Assembly (NCBI GenBank): GCA_036382855.1
Contig: DASVPO010000006.1
Coordinates: 496,001-560,000, forward strand
Length of the DNA stretch: 64,000 bases
From: DASVTR01 sp036382855
GTDB lineage: Bacteria; Acidobacteriota; Blastocatellia; Pyrinomonadales; Pyrinomonadaceae
Direction of reading: 5' to 3'
The first letter of the stretch is position 1. Each line of letters opens with the position of its first letter. The translations under genes were made by a program, and so were the position numbers. The notes below the pieces were generated by a model, which saw nothing but the letters and a program-made list of their open reading frames with translations, ran no database searches and was not told the DNA's origin. Shown here in pieces: positions 42,870 to 51,182 of this stretch.

Positions 42870-44018
42870 ATGCGTCTGCTTGCCATTGTTCCGAGTCTCT
42901 ACGACACCTCTCCCGGCCAACGCTACAGGATAGAGCAGTGGGAGCCGCTGCTCCGAGAGCGCGGCGTCACGATTGACTACCATTCGTTTGAAGACGAAGA
43001 ACTCCACGCGGTTATCTACAAAGCAGGAAACATGAGACGCAAGCTGCAACTCGTCAGGCGTGCGTTTCAGCGCCGCGCAGCGCTCATGCGTCGCTTGCAC
43101 GAGTACGACGCCGTTTACGTTTTCCGTGAAGCGGCGCTGCTTGGCCCACCCGTCTTCGAGCGGCTGATTGCGCGCTCTCGTGTTCCGCTCATCTTCGATT
43201 TTGATGATGCCATCTTCGTTCCCTACCGCAGCCCGTCGAACGGCTATCTGAGTTACCTGAAATTTCCGGCCAAGACGCGCACCATCTGCCGCCTCGCGTC
43301 GCACGTCATGGCGGGCAATCCCTTTCTCGCTGACTACGCGCGCGAGGTCAACGAGCATGTGACGATAGTGCCGACGACGATTGATACGGAGAAGTACAGG
43401 GTTGATGAGAGGCTTGCTGCTCCTGATGTGCCCGTCATCGGTTGGAGCGGAAGCTACAGCACCGTGCAGCACTTGGACACGTTGCGCGCGGCCCTTCAAC
43501 GCCTTGCGAAGGAAGAGCGTTTCCGTCTTCGTGTTATCGGAACGCCGACGTATGAACTGGAAGGCGTCGAGGTGGAAGCGATGCCTTGGCGCGCTGCGAC
43601 GGAGACGGCCGACCTGAGCGTGATGGACATCGGAATCATGCCGCTGCCGGACGACCGTTGGAGCAAAGGAAAGTGTGGCCTCAAGGCGTTGCAGTATATG
43701 GCGCTCGGCATCCCGACCATCTGTTCGCCCGTCGGGGTCAATATAGACATCATACAGGATGACCAGAACGGCTTCATCGCCGCCGACGAAGATGAATGGA
43801 TAGAAAAACTGAAACTGCTGCTGCGCTCAACTGAACTGCGCAGGCGCTTGGGCCATGCGGGGCGAGCGACCGTCGAAGCACAGTATTCGGCGCTCGTGCA
43901 GGCTCCGCGCGTCTATCAAATTCTGGAATCGGTCGTCGGCCAGAGGGGTGCTCACGGCGAGACGGTGGCCGGAAGATCTAGAACGCCACTACAACATAAA
44001 GGACAAGAGCAGGGATGA
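42870..44018 (+). CDS. Family 4 glycosyltransferase
   Basis: This 382-residue GT-B protein has MRLLAIVPSLYDTSPGQRYRIEQW at the start (acceptor lobe), VIGWSGSYSTVQHLDTL beginning the donor lobe, and CGLKALQYMALGIPTICSPVGVN as the nucleotide-sugar contact region. It transfers a sugar onto the lipid-linked oligosaccharide. The gene has its own candidate promoter. Its stop codon lies in the first unit of a degenerate heptad element. Confidence 0.84.
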   Translation: MRLLAIVPSLYDTSPGQRYRIEQWEPLLRERGVTIDYHSFEDEELHAVIYKAGNMRRKLQLVRRAFQRRAALMRRLHEYDAVYVFREAALLGPPVFERLIARSRVPLIFDFDDAIFVPYRSPSNGYLSYLKFPAKTRTICRLASHVMAGNPFLADYAREVNEHVTIVPTTIDTEKYRVDERLAAPDVPVIGWSGSYSTVQHLDTLRAALQRLAKEERFRLRVIGTPTYELEGVEVEAMPWRAATETADLSVMDIGIMPLPDDRWSKGKCGLKALQYMALGIPTICSPVGVNIDIIQDDQNGFIAADEDEWIEKLKLLLRSTELRRRLGHAGRATVEAQYSALVQAPRVYQILESVVGQRGAHGETVAGRSRTPLQHKGQEQG

Positions 44019-44092
44019 ACGTAGAAGCTTGAAGGAATGAAGACGCGGCTGCTCAATGATTTTTGAGTAAGCCTCTTTTTCATCCGTCATCC
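44013..44092 (+). repeat. Degenerate heptad-arm inverted repeat, GGATGAA/TTCATCC type
   Basis: GGATGAA at 44013-44019 (holding the upstream stop codon) and TTCATCC, GTCATCC at 44079-44092 are complementary. GCTTGAA occurs in the left arm. The interior contains a smaller CTCAA/TTGAG stem. Decay is advanced, so this is a weaker member of the family. Confidence 0.4.
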
Positions 44093-44113
44093 TTGGCGCT
44101 TAATGGTGAGTGA

Positions 44114-45235
44114 ATGGAAAGTTTGAATATTTTAGTGACGGGTGGGGCCGGTTTCATTGGGTCGCATCTGGTTGACGCGCTCATCGAGCGCGGGCATCGC
44201 GTACGCGTGCTCGATGCGCTCGTGTCGCAGGTGCATGAAGAGGGCCGCCCGCAGAATTTGCACGCGGAGGCGGAGTTTATCTACGGCGATGTCTGCGACC
44301 GCGCGGTGGTCGAACGTGCGCTGGAAGGCGTTGACGCCGTGTACCACGAAGCGGCGGAGGTCGGCGTGGGCCAATCAATGTACCAGATTGAGCGATACGT
44401 GCGCGCTAACGACCTCGGCACGTCCGTCCTGTTGGAAGCCTTGGTCGAACGTCGCACGCACATACGCAAGCTGGTCGTCGCTTCTTCGATGTCAATTTAT
44501 GGCGAGGGTGCTTATACGTGCCAGAGTTGCGGCGCGATTAATCCGCAGTTGCGGCCGGGCGCGCAACTGCTGGCGCGGCGCTGGGAAGTTGAATGTCCGA
44601 AGTGCGCTTCCGTGCTTGCGCCCGCTCCGACTTCCGAAGAGAAGCCGCTCTTTCCTACCTCCGTTTACGCCATCACCAAGCAGGACCAGGAACAGTTTTG
44701 TCTCGTCGTCGGCCGCGCCTACGAGATACCGACCGTCGCCCTGCGCTACTTCAACGTCTACGGCACACGACAGGCGCTCTCGAATCCTTATACGGGCGTC
44801 TGCGCCATTTTCTCTGCGCGTCTTTTGAACGACCAGCGACCGCTGATTTTTGAAGACGGAGAGCAGACGCGCGACTTCGTGCACGTCAGCGACATCGTGC
44901 AGGCAAACTTGCTGGCGCTCGAAACCGACGGGGCAGACTACATGGCCGTCAACGTCGGCACAGGCCGCCCGACATCCATCAAGCAGGTCACGCGCCTGCT
45001 CTCGGAGGGCCTGGGCAAGAATCTTGAGCCTGAAATCGTTGGCAAATATAGAGAGGGAGATATTCGCCACTGTGTCGCAGACATCAGCCGCGCGCGTGCC
45101 CTTCTAGGCTACGAGCCGCGCGTCACGCTCGAACGCGGGATTCCCGAACTCCTCGAATGGGTGCGCGAGCAGAAGCCGACGGACCAAGTAGCACGGGCGA
45201 CCGCCGAACTTGAGACGCGCCAGCTTGTCCGTTAA
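44114..45235 (+). CDS. NAD-dependent sugar epimerase with four-cysteine insert (dTDP-rhamnose 4-epimerase-like)
   Basis: This 373-residue extended SDR has ILVTGGAGFIGSHLVD, VVASSMSIYGEG (catalytic Ser), YAITK (Tyr/Lys pair) and RYFNVYGTRQALSNPYTGV. Between the Ser and the Tyr is an insert with two CxxC pairs, C136/C139 and C161/C164, which looks like a zinc knuckle. SDRs with this insert and motif set have been assigned as dTDP-L-rhamnose 4-epimerases making 6-deoxy-talose. This would use the dTDP-L-rhamnose made by the rml genes here. The assignment is by motif memory, not by a search. Confidence 0.78.
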   Translation: MESLNILVTGGAGFIGSHLVDALIERGHRVRVLDALVSQVHEEGRPQNLHAEAEFIYGDVCDRAVVERALEGVDAVYHEAAEVGVGQSMYQIERYVRANDLGTSVLLEALVERRTHIRKLVVASSMSIYGEGAYTCQSCGAINPQLRPGAQLLARRWEVECPKCASVLAPAPTSEEKPLFPTSVYAITKQDQEQFCLVVGRAYEIPTVALRYFNVYGTRQALSNPYTGVCAIFSARLLNDQRPLIFEDGEQTRDFVHVSDIVQANLLALETDGADYMAVNVGTGRPTSIKQVTRLLSEGLGKNLEPEIVGKYREGDIRHCVADISRARALLGYEPRVTLERGIPELLEWVREQKPTDQVARATAELETRQLVR

Positions 45236-45272
45236 GAGCACGCCTCAAGTTTTTCGGCAGCCATGATTGTGA

Positions 45273-45998
45273 ATGCGACGAACGAGTAAATTCAGGCTGG
45301 CGGTGCTGGCGCTCATAGCGCTGCTGCCGTCGTTTCTCAAGCGGCCCTGCTATCGCCTCTTTTTCCGTTACCGTATCGGCAAGCGCGTCCGTATCGGGTT
45401 GAGCATCCTCGATGCGGGCGAGTGTGTGATTGACGACGACGTGAGCATCGGCCATTTGAACGTTATTATCGGAGTCGGCAAATTGACAATCGGCGACCAC
45501 GTTCGCATAGGCCATTTGAACATCCTGCGCGGAGGCGAGGAAGTGCGGCTCGGTCGCTACTCGGAGATTATTCGTCTGAACGAAATCAACTCGATTCCTG
45601 AGCCGGATGTGGTTAACGCGGTCGAGCCGCGCTTTTTGCTCGGCGAGGGAAGCGTGGTGACGACGAGCCACAAGATAGACTTTACAGACCGCGTTGAGAT
45701 TGGACGCCGCACTATCTTAGGCGGGCGCAACTCAAGCCTCTGGACGCACAACCGGCAGCGCACGCGGCCCATCGAAATCGGGTCGTTTACTTATATCGGC
45801 TCGGAGATTCGCGTCGCTCCCGGCGGCTCCATTCCGTCGCGCTGCATTGTCGGCATCGGCGCTGTCATCACGAATCGGCTGACCGAAGAGAGCTACCTTA
45901 TCGGCGGCGTTCCGGCGAAGCCCATAAAAGAGTTGAGCGAGGAAGACAAGTTTCTCATCGAATACAAGACGCGGCCCGATTTGCCCGATGACCTTTAG
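45273..45998 (+). CDS. Hexapeptide-repeat acyltransferase (LbH family)
   Basis: This 241-residue protein has an N-terminal hydrophobic/basic anchor-like stretch (LAVLALIALLPSFL at about 9-22). Left-handed beta-helix repeats follow (VSIGHLNVIIGVGKLTIGDHVRIGHLN and later GSFTYIGSEIRVAPGGSIPSRCIVGIGAVITN). The TTSHKIDF segment carries a histidine placed like the catalytic His of O-acetyltransferases. It probably acetylates a sugar on the membrane-bound glycan. The C-terminal PAKPIKELSEEDK is typical. The TAG stop is in the first unit of a heptad element. Confidence 0.78.
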   Translation: MRRTSKFRLAVLALIALLPSFLKRPCYRLFFRYRIGKRVRIGLSILDAGECVIDDDVSIGHLNVIIGVGKLTIGDHVRIGHLNILRGGEEVRLGRYSEIIRLNEINSIPEPDVVNAVEPRFLLGEGSVVTTSHKIDFTDRVEIGRRTILGGRNSSLWTHNRQRTRPIEIGSFTYIGSEIRVAPGGSIPSRCIVGIGAVITNRLTEESYLIGGVPAKPIKELSEEDKFLIEYKTRPDLPDDL

Positions 45999-46072
45999 TT
46001 TTCAATTTCTAGTTTTCAGTCTTCAGCTTTTGGCTTGTAACTGGAAACTAAAAACTGAAGACTGAAAACTGT
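45996..46072 (+). repeat. Heptad-arm inverted repeat, AAAACTG/CAGTTTT type
   Basis: Left arm 45996-46030 (TAGTTTT, CAATTTC, TAGTTTT, CAGTCTT, CAGCTTT), short loop near 46031-46037 with GGCTTGTA, right arm to 46072 (TAACTGG, AAACTAA, AAACTGA, AGACTGA, AAACTGT). The core pairs GTTTTCAGTCTTCAG with its perfect complement. Here the pyrimidine-rich arm is first, the reverse of most copies. The next ATG is 4 bases away. Confidence 0.87.
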
Positions 46073-46075
46073 TAT

Positions 46076-47443
46076 ATGAACAGCCTTCTTATTCTTTTAG
46101 CGCTCGCGATGTGTGCCGGGATAGCGGTGCTCGTGCCGGTGTACGGTGTGCCCGCAGTCGTTTTATGCGGGACGCTGGCGGCGGCCGTGGGCTTCGGCAT
46201 CAGCCGTGTTAAGGAGGATGGGCCATTCCTGTTGCGTATCTTCATCGGCGGGCTGCTGGTGCGAATGCTGATCGGGGCGCTGATTTTCATTTTCCAGCTT
46301 CAGGAATTTTTCGGCGGCGATGCTTTCACCTACGACTTCTACGGGGCTGCGCTGCTGAAAGTCTGGCAGGGCGAAAGATTCTACATGGTCCACGTTGACA
46401 TGTTTGTCGGCTCAAACACGAGCGGGGGCGGCGGCTGGGGAATGCTCTACTACGTCGCCAGCATTTATCGCCTGACGGGCCCAAACATGCTCGCCGTGCA
46501 ATTTGTCAACTCGATTGTCGGCGCTGCCACCGCGCCGCTCATCTACCTTTGCGCGCGGCACATCTTCAACAATCAACGCACGGCGCGGCTCACCGCTCTC
46601 TTCGTCGCCTTCTTTCCTTCGCTGGTCCTGTGGTCTGCGCAGGGGTTGAAGGACGGGCCGATAGTCTTCCTGCTCTCGTTTGCGATGCTGGCGACGTTGA
46701 AGCTGGGAGAGAAGCTCAGCCCGAAGTACATAGTGCTGCTGGCGCTGGCTCTCTTCTGTTTGCTTAGCCTGCGTTTCTATATCTTCTACATGGTGATAGC
46801 GGCCATCGCCGGAGCCTTCGTCATCGGAATGCGCGAGGCGACGGCGCGCAACTTCCTGCGCCAGTTCGTCGTCATCGTCTTTCTCGGCCTCTCGCTCACC
46901 TATCTGGGCGTGACGCGTTATGCGGGCAGCCAGTTTGAGAACTACGCAAACTTGCAGGCCGTCCAGCGCAGCCGTTCAGACCTTGCGACTTCCGCCAAGT
47001 CTGGCTTCGGAAAAGACGTGGACGTGTCAACGACCGGCGGCGCTATTACGGCCATTCCCATCGGTTTTCTCTACCTGATGTTTGCGCCCTTCCCGTGGCA
47101 ACTGGCAAGCCTCAGGCAGATGATAACGCTGCCGGAGATGCTCATCTGGTGGGCATCGTTTCCGATGCTGGTGCTCGGCTTCTGGTACTCGGTTAAGTTC
47201 CGGCTGCGACAGATTTCACCGATTCTGATTTTCACGACGATGCTGACGCTCGCCTACTCCGTCTTTCAGGGCAACGTCGGTACGGCCTATCGTCAACGCG
47301 CGCAAATCCTCGTCTTCTATTTTATGTTTGTGGCAGTAGGGTTCGTCCTGATGAAAGAGAGAAGAGAAGACCGCAAGCGGCAGCGTGTGGCGGCGCGGCA
47401 GGCGCATCCCGTGTTCGCTCGTCGTTCTTCTCCAAACGCATAA
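46076..47443 (+). CDS. Multi-pass membrane glycosyltransferase-like protein (GT-C type)
   Basis: This 455-residue protein has about ten membrane segments and an early external loop with GGDAFTYDFYGAALLKVW. Its Asp is in the position of the catalytic Asp of GT39/ArnT-type enzymes using polyprenyl-linked sugars. LGVTRYAGSQFENYANLQAV is a further loop. The C-terminal 35 residues are basic and cytoplasmic. A polymerase-like role in glycan assembly cannot be excluded. No ribosome site precedes the ATG, which directly follows the heptad hairpin. Confidence 0.68.
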   Translation: MNSLLILLALAMCAGIAVLVPVYGVPAVVLCGTLAAAVGFGISRVKEDGPFLLRIFIGGLLVRMLIGALIFIFQLQEFFGGDAFTYDFYGAALLKVWQGERFYMVHVDMFVGSNTSGGGGWGMLYYVASIYRLTGPNMLAVQFVNSIVGAATAPLIYLCARHIFNNQRTARLTALFVAFFPSLVLWSAQGLKDGPIVFLLSFAMLATLKLGEKLSPKYIVLLALALFCLLSLRFYIFYMVIAAIAGAFVIGMREATARNFLRQFVVIVFLGLSLTYLGVTRYAGSQFENYANLQAVQRSRSDLATSAKSGFGKDVDVSTTGGAITAIPIGFLYLMFAPFPWQLASLRQMITLPEMLIWWASFPMLVLGFWYSVKFRLRQISPILIFTTMLTLAYSVFQGNVGTAYRQRAQILVFYFMFVAVGFVLMKERREDRKRQRVAARQAHPVFARRSSPNA

Positions 47444-47447
47444 AAGC

Positions 47448-49334
47448 ATGTGTGGCATCGTCGGCATCGTCGGGCATGAACAGCGTCCTCTTGATGAGGG
47501 CCTGCTTTCGCGTATGTGCGAAAAGATTCGCCATCGCGGGCCGGACGAAGATGGCTTCTACCGCAAAGAAGCGGTCGGCCTCGCGATGCGCCGCCTCGCC
47601 ATCATTGACCTCAAGGGCGGGCAGCAGCCGATTCATAATCAGGACCGCACGGCCTGGATTGTCTTCAACGGAGAAATCTACAACTACCGCGAATTGCGCG
47701 CAGAGCTTGAGAAACTCGGCCACCGTTTTTATACGGACTGCGATACGGAAGTCATCATTCACGCCTACGACCGCTACGGCGCAGAGTGTCCGAAGTATCT
47801 GCGCGGCATGTTCGCCTTCGCCATCTGGGACGAACGCAAACAGGAACTCCTTCTGGCGCGCGACCGTGTTGGCAAGAAACCGCTCGTCTACGCTCGCCTT
47901 GAGAAACAATTAGTCTTCGCGTCGGAATTCAGCGCGCTCCTGCTTCACCCCGACATCAGCCGCGAGATAGACACCGAGGCCATCCACTATTACTTATCCT
48001 TCATGTGTGTGCCCGCGCCGCTCACGGCCTACCGCGACATACGCAAGCTCGCGCCCGGCCACACGCTCCGCTACCGCCCGCGCGACGGCGAAGTCACAAT
48101 CGAGCGCTACTGGCAGCCCGACTTCTCCCGCAAGCTGAAGATTAGCGAAGAGGAAGCTGGCGAGCGTGCCGTCGAAATCCTGCGCGAAGCTGTGAGAGTG
48201 CGCCTGATGTCGGAAGTCCCGCTGGGCGCGTTTCTCTCCGGCGGCATTGATTCGTCGGCGGTCGTTGCCCTGATGAGTGAGCAATCGAGCGAGCCTGTCA
48301 AGACCTTCTCCATAGGTTTTGAGGAACAGGATTTCAGCGAGCTTCATCATGCGCGTCGCGTCGCGGAACACGTCGGCGCGGAGCATCACGAGTTCATCGT
48401 TCGCCCGGATGCGATGGAAGTCTTGCCGACGCTCGTCGAACACTACGGCGAGCCTTACGCTGATTCGTCCGCCATCCCGACTTACTACGTTGCGCGTGAG
48501 ACGCGCAAACACGTGACCGTGGCTTTAAACGGCGACGGCGGCGACGAATGTTTCGCTGGTTATGAGCGTTATGCGGCGATGCAACTGGCGGAGAAGTATC
48601 ATAGATTGCCGGGTGCTTTGCGGCAGTCCGTCATCGGCAGGGCCGTAGAGATGTTGCCCGCTCCGGCCAACAACCGCACGCGCGTCGGCCGCGTCAAGCG
48701 TTTTATGCGCGCGGCCGCTCTTCCAAAAATCGAGCGCTACCTGCGCTGGACCAGCGTCTTTGATAGAGAAGCGCAGGGCGAGCTTTATTCGGAGAGCTTT
48801 CGTCGTGAAACCGCACGTCTCGACGCGGCCGATATTCTCAAGCCGTGGTTTGCGCGTGCCAACGGCGCGGGCATCGTTGACGCCACACTGCTTGCCGATA
48901 CGATGACCTATTTGCCAAACGATTTGCTGGTCAAGGTTGACATCGCCAGCATGGCCGTCTCCCTGGAAGCACGCTCGCCGTTTCTGGACCATCATGTGAT
49001 AGAGTTTGCGGCGAGCCTGCCGGAAAAATATAAGCTGCGCGGGCTGACCACCAAGTATCTGTTGAAGCGCGTGCTCAAGCAATTGCTGCCCGCCGAAAAT
49101 CTGGAAAGACGCAAGATGGGCTTCGGCGTGCCCATCGGCCACTGGTTCAGAAACGAGATGCAGGGCTTCCTGCGCGAAACCCTGCTTTCCGAGAAAGCGC
49201 TCAGGCGAGGCTTCTTCGATGGGGCGACGGTCAAGCGCCTCGTCGAGCAGCACACGCGCCGTGAGCGCAACCACGAGCATCAACTCTGGACGCTGCTCAT
49301 GCTGGAATTGTGGTTCCAGCGTTTTATTGATTGA
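47448..49334 (+). CDS. asnB: Asparagine synthase (glutamine-hydrolysing)-type amidotransferase, second copy
   Basis: Starting at the ATG at 47448 so that Cys2 is the nucleophile (MCGIVGIVGHEQ), the protein has 628 residues. Glutaminase domain: MRRLAIIDLKGGQQPI and FNGEIYNYREL. Synthetase domain: FLSGGIDSSAVVAL (PP-loop) and LNGDGGDECFAGYERYAA. It is closer to the exosortase/polysaccharide-cluster AsnB group than the copy at 11034, judging from DNRTRVG-like and SLEARSPFLDHHV segments. It is likely to amidate a sugar acid (inference). It starts 4 bases after the preceding gene's stop. Confidence 0.9.
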   Translation: MCGIVGIVGHEQRPLDEGLLSRMCEKIRHRGPDEDGFYRKEAVGLAMRRLAIIDLKGGQQPIHNQDRTAWIVFNGEIYNYRELRAELEKLGHRFYTDCDTEVIIHAYDRYGAECPKYLRGMFAFAIWDERKQELLLARDRVGKKPLVYARLEKQLVFASEFSALLLHPDISREIDTEAIHYYLSFMCVPAPLTAYRDIRKLAPGHTLRYRPRDGEVTIERYWQPDFSRKLKISEEEAGERAVEILREAVRVRLMSEVPLGAFLSGGIDSSAVVALMSEQSSEPVKTFSIGFEEQDFSELHHARRVAEHVGAEHHEFIVRPDAMEVLPTLVEHYGEPYADSSAIPTYYVARETRKHVTVALNGDGGDECFAGYERYAAMQLAEKYHRLPGALRQSVIGRAVEMLPAPANNRTRVGRVKRFMRAAALPKIERYLRWTSVFDREAQGELYSESFRRETARLDAADILKPWFARANGAGIVDATLLADTMTYLPNDLLVKVDIASMAVSLEARSPFLDHHVIEFAASLPEKYKLRGLTTKYLLKRVLKQLLPAENLERRKMGFGVPIGHWFRNEMQGFLRETLLSEKALRRGFFDGATVKRLVEQHTRRERNHEHQLWTLLMLELWFQRFID

Positions 49335-49346
49335 GACGGATGGATA

Positions 49347-50282
49347 ATGCTCAAGATGGAGCAGACGGAAAGCGTTAAAGGCTATCACTGGGTCAGCCAG
49401 GACTGCCCTGTGTGCGAGATGCCGCCGACGAAAAAAATCGGGCGGCGCGGCGGCTCGTCACACCGCGAGGGCCTCGGCGTAGAGTGCGACGTGTGGCGTT
49501 GCGGGCGTTGCGGTCTTATCTTCCCGCACCCTATGCCCGTTCCGGCGGGCGGCATAGAACAGCACTACGGCGTGCTGCCTGACGACTATTTTCAGAACCA
49601 CGACATTGACATGAAGGGCGTCTCGGCAGCAGGGATTCTCAGTCGTGCGGAAGAGTTGACGAAGGGGCGCGGGCGGCTGCTTGACATCGGCACGGGGCGC
49701 GGCGAATTGCTGCGCGAGGCCGTGCAAGCTGGCTGGACTGCCACAGGCATAGAGCCTTCGAGCAGCTTCGCGGAATATGCCGCGCGTTATTCGGGCGCGG
49801 AGATTATGCGCGAGCCTGTCGAGCGCTGCGGCTTCGATGAAGCCTCTTTTGATGTCGTGATTCTGGGCGCGGTGCTTGAGCATCTGTACAATCCGAACGA
49901 AACCGTGCGCGAAATCGCGCGCATACTGCGCACGGGCGGCGCTCTCTTCGTTGACGTGCCGAACGAAGAAGGTCTCTACTTCCGCGTCGGCAACCTGTAC
50001 CAGAAACTCCGGCGGCGCGACTGGGTAGTGAACACCGCGCCGACCTTCTCGCCGTTTCACCTTTTCGGTTTCGGGCCGCGCTCGCTGCGTGCGTTGCTCT
50101 CAAAGCATGGGCTGCGGCCCGTGGACTGGCGCGTTTACGGTGGACGCGCGATGGTTCCGGCGCGCGGCGGCCTCGTCGGCGCTGCCGAGCAACTGGCCGC
50201 ACGCGCCGTCACGGCCATCAGCAACATGGGCAGCCTCGGAACTTACATTGAGACGTGGGCCATTAAAAGCGACAAGCGATGA
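49347..50282 (+). CDS. Methyltransferase with N-terminal zinc ribbon (Methyltransf_23-like)
   Basis: This 311-residue protein opens with two CxxC pairs (C20/C23 and C52/C55 in CPVC and CGRC), a zinc ribbon common to this methyltransferase group. The SAM core follows: LLDIGTGRGELLREAVQAGWTATGIEPS, VVILGAVLEHLYNP and LRTGGALFVDVPNEEG. Sugar C- or O-methylation is plausible from context. The gene starts 12 bases after asnB. Its TGA stop is in a degenerate heptad repeat. Confidence 0.8.
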   Translation: MLKMEQTESVKGYHWVSQDCPVCEMPPTKKIGRRGGSSHREGLGVECDVWRCGRCGLIFPHPMPVPAGGIEQHYGVLPDDYFQNHDIDMKGVSAAGILSRAEELTKGRGRLLDIGTGRGELLREAVQAGWTATGIEPSSSFAEYAARYSGAEIMREPVERCGFDEASFDVVILGAVLEHLYNPNETVREIARILRTGGALFVDVPNEEGLYFRVGNLYQKLRRRDWVVNTAPTFSPFHLFGFGPRSLRALLSKHGLRPVDWRVYGGRAMVPARGGLVGAAEQLAARAVTAISNMGSLGTYIETWAIKSDKR

Positions 50283-50337
50283 TGAATGAAAGGAGCGCGC
50301 GTCATGTTTAAGTCGCCGCCCTCTCATCATTCGTTAA
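50274..50337 (+). repeat. Degenerate heptad-arm inverted repeat related to family A
   Basis: Arms around GATGATGA and TCATCATT flank a loop containing TTTAAGTCGCCGCC, the same core as in the loop of the family A copy at 39989. The upstream stop codon (50280-50282) lies in the left arm. The downstream rmlA has its own good ribosome site. Confidence 0.5.
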
Positions 50338-50358
50338 CCGCTATTCGCAACTATTTTC

Positions 50359-50365
50359 GGAGGAG
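50359..50365 (+). promoter_or_regulatory. Shine-Dalgarno supporting a GTG start for rmlA
   Basis: GGAGGAG 7 bases before the GTG at 50373; the protein then begins MKGVVLAGGLGMRLRPLT, exactly as family members do. Confidence 0.75.
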
Positions 50366-50372
50366 TATTTAA

Positions 50373-51134
50373 GTGAAGGGTGTCGTGCTGGCAGGCGGGC
50401 TGGGAATGCGTTTGCGGCCGCTGACGGCCGTGACGAACAAGCATCTGCTGCCCGTCTATAATCAGCCGATGATCTATTATCCAATCCGAACGCTCGTCAA
50501 CGCGGGCATCAGAGAGATAATGATCGTGACGGGCGGAAACTCCGCTGGCGATTTTCTCAAGCTCCTCGGCAATGGCAAGACCTTCGGCCTCAAACATCTC
50601 AACTATACTTATCAGGAGGGCGAGGGCGGCATTGCCGAAGCGCTCTCGCTGGCGGAAGATTTCGCTGACGGCGACCCTGTTTGCGTCGTGCTCGGAGATA
50701 ATATTATCGAGGGCCACATCTGCGATCATGTAGATGCTTACCGTCGTCAGGGAAGGGGCGCGAAAATTCTGTTGAAGAGAGTGCCCGACCCGCAGCGTTT
50801 CGGCGTTCCGCTTCTGGAAGGCGGTCGCATTGTGCGGATTGAAGAGAAGCCTGCTGTGCCGAAAAGCGAGTATGCCGTGACGGGCATCTACATGTACGAT
50901 GCGACCGTCTTTGACATCATACACACGCTCAAGCCTTCCGCCCGCGCAGAGCTTGAGATAACGGACGTTAGTAATAACTACATAGAGCGCGGAGAGTTGA
51001 CGTGGGACGAACTAAAGGGCTGGTGGACTGACGCCGGAACCTTCGAGAGCCTGCTGCGTGCGTCGAATCTGGTGGCGAAGACAGGCGCAAACAATCTCAA
51101 GCCGGAGTATGCCGAAACCAGCGCCGCGCGCTGA
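50373..51134 (+). CDS. rmlA: Glucose-1-phosphate thymidylyltransferase (RmlA family)
   Basis: This 253-residue protein opens with KGVVLAGGLGMRLRPLTAVTNKHLLPVYN (nucleotide binding), then VVLGDNIIEG (metal Asp), FGVPLLEGGRIVRIEEKP and TGIYMYDATVFDII. It couples dTTP and glucose-1-phosphate to dTDP-glucose, the substrate of RmlB. At about 250 residues it is shorter than the 290-residue form, matching the short RmlA class. GTG start with a strong ribosome site. RmlC-like follows. Confidence 0.9.
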   Translation: MKGVVLAGGLGMRLRPLTAVTNKHLLPVYNQPMIYYPIRTLVNAGIREIMIVTGGNSAGDFLKLLGNGKTFGLKHLNYTYQEGEGGIAEALSLAEDFADGDPVCVVLGDNIIEGHICDHVDAYRRQGRGAKILLKRVPDPQRFGVPLLEGGRIVRIEEKPAVPKSEYAVTGIYMYDATVFDIIHTLKPSARAELEITDVSNNYIERGELTWDELKGWWTDAGTFESLLRASNLVAKTGANNLKPEYAETSAAR

Positions 51135-51182
51135 AAAGCTGTGTGCTTCATATGTTAACGCTCAAAGCATGAGGGGTGGGAA

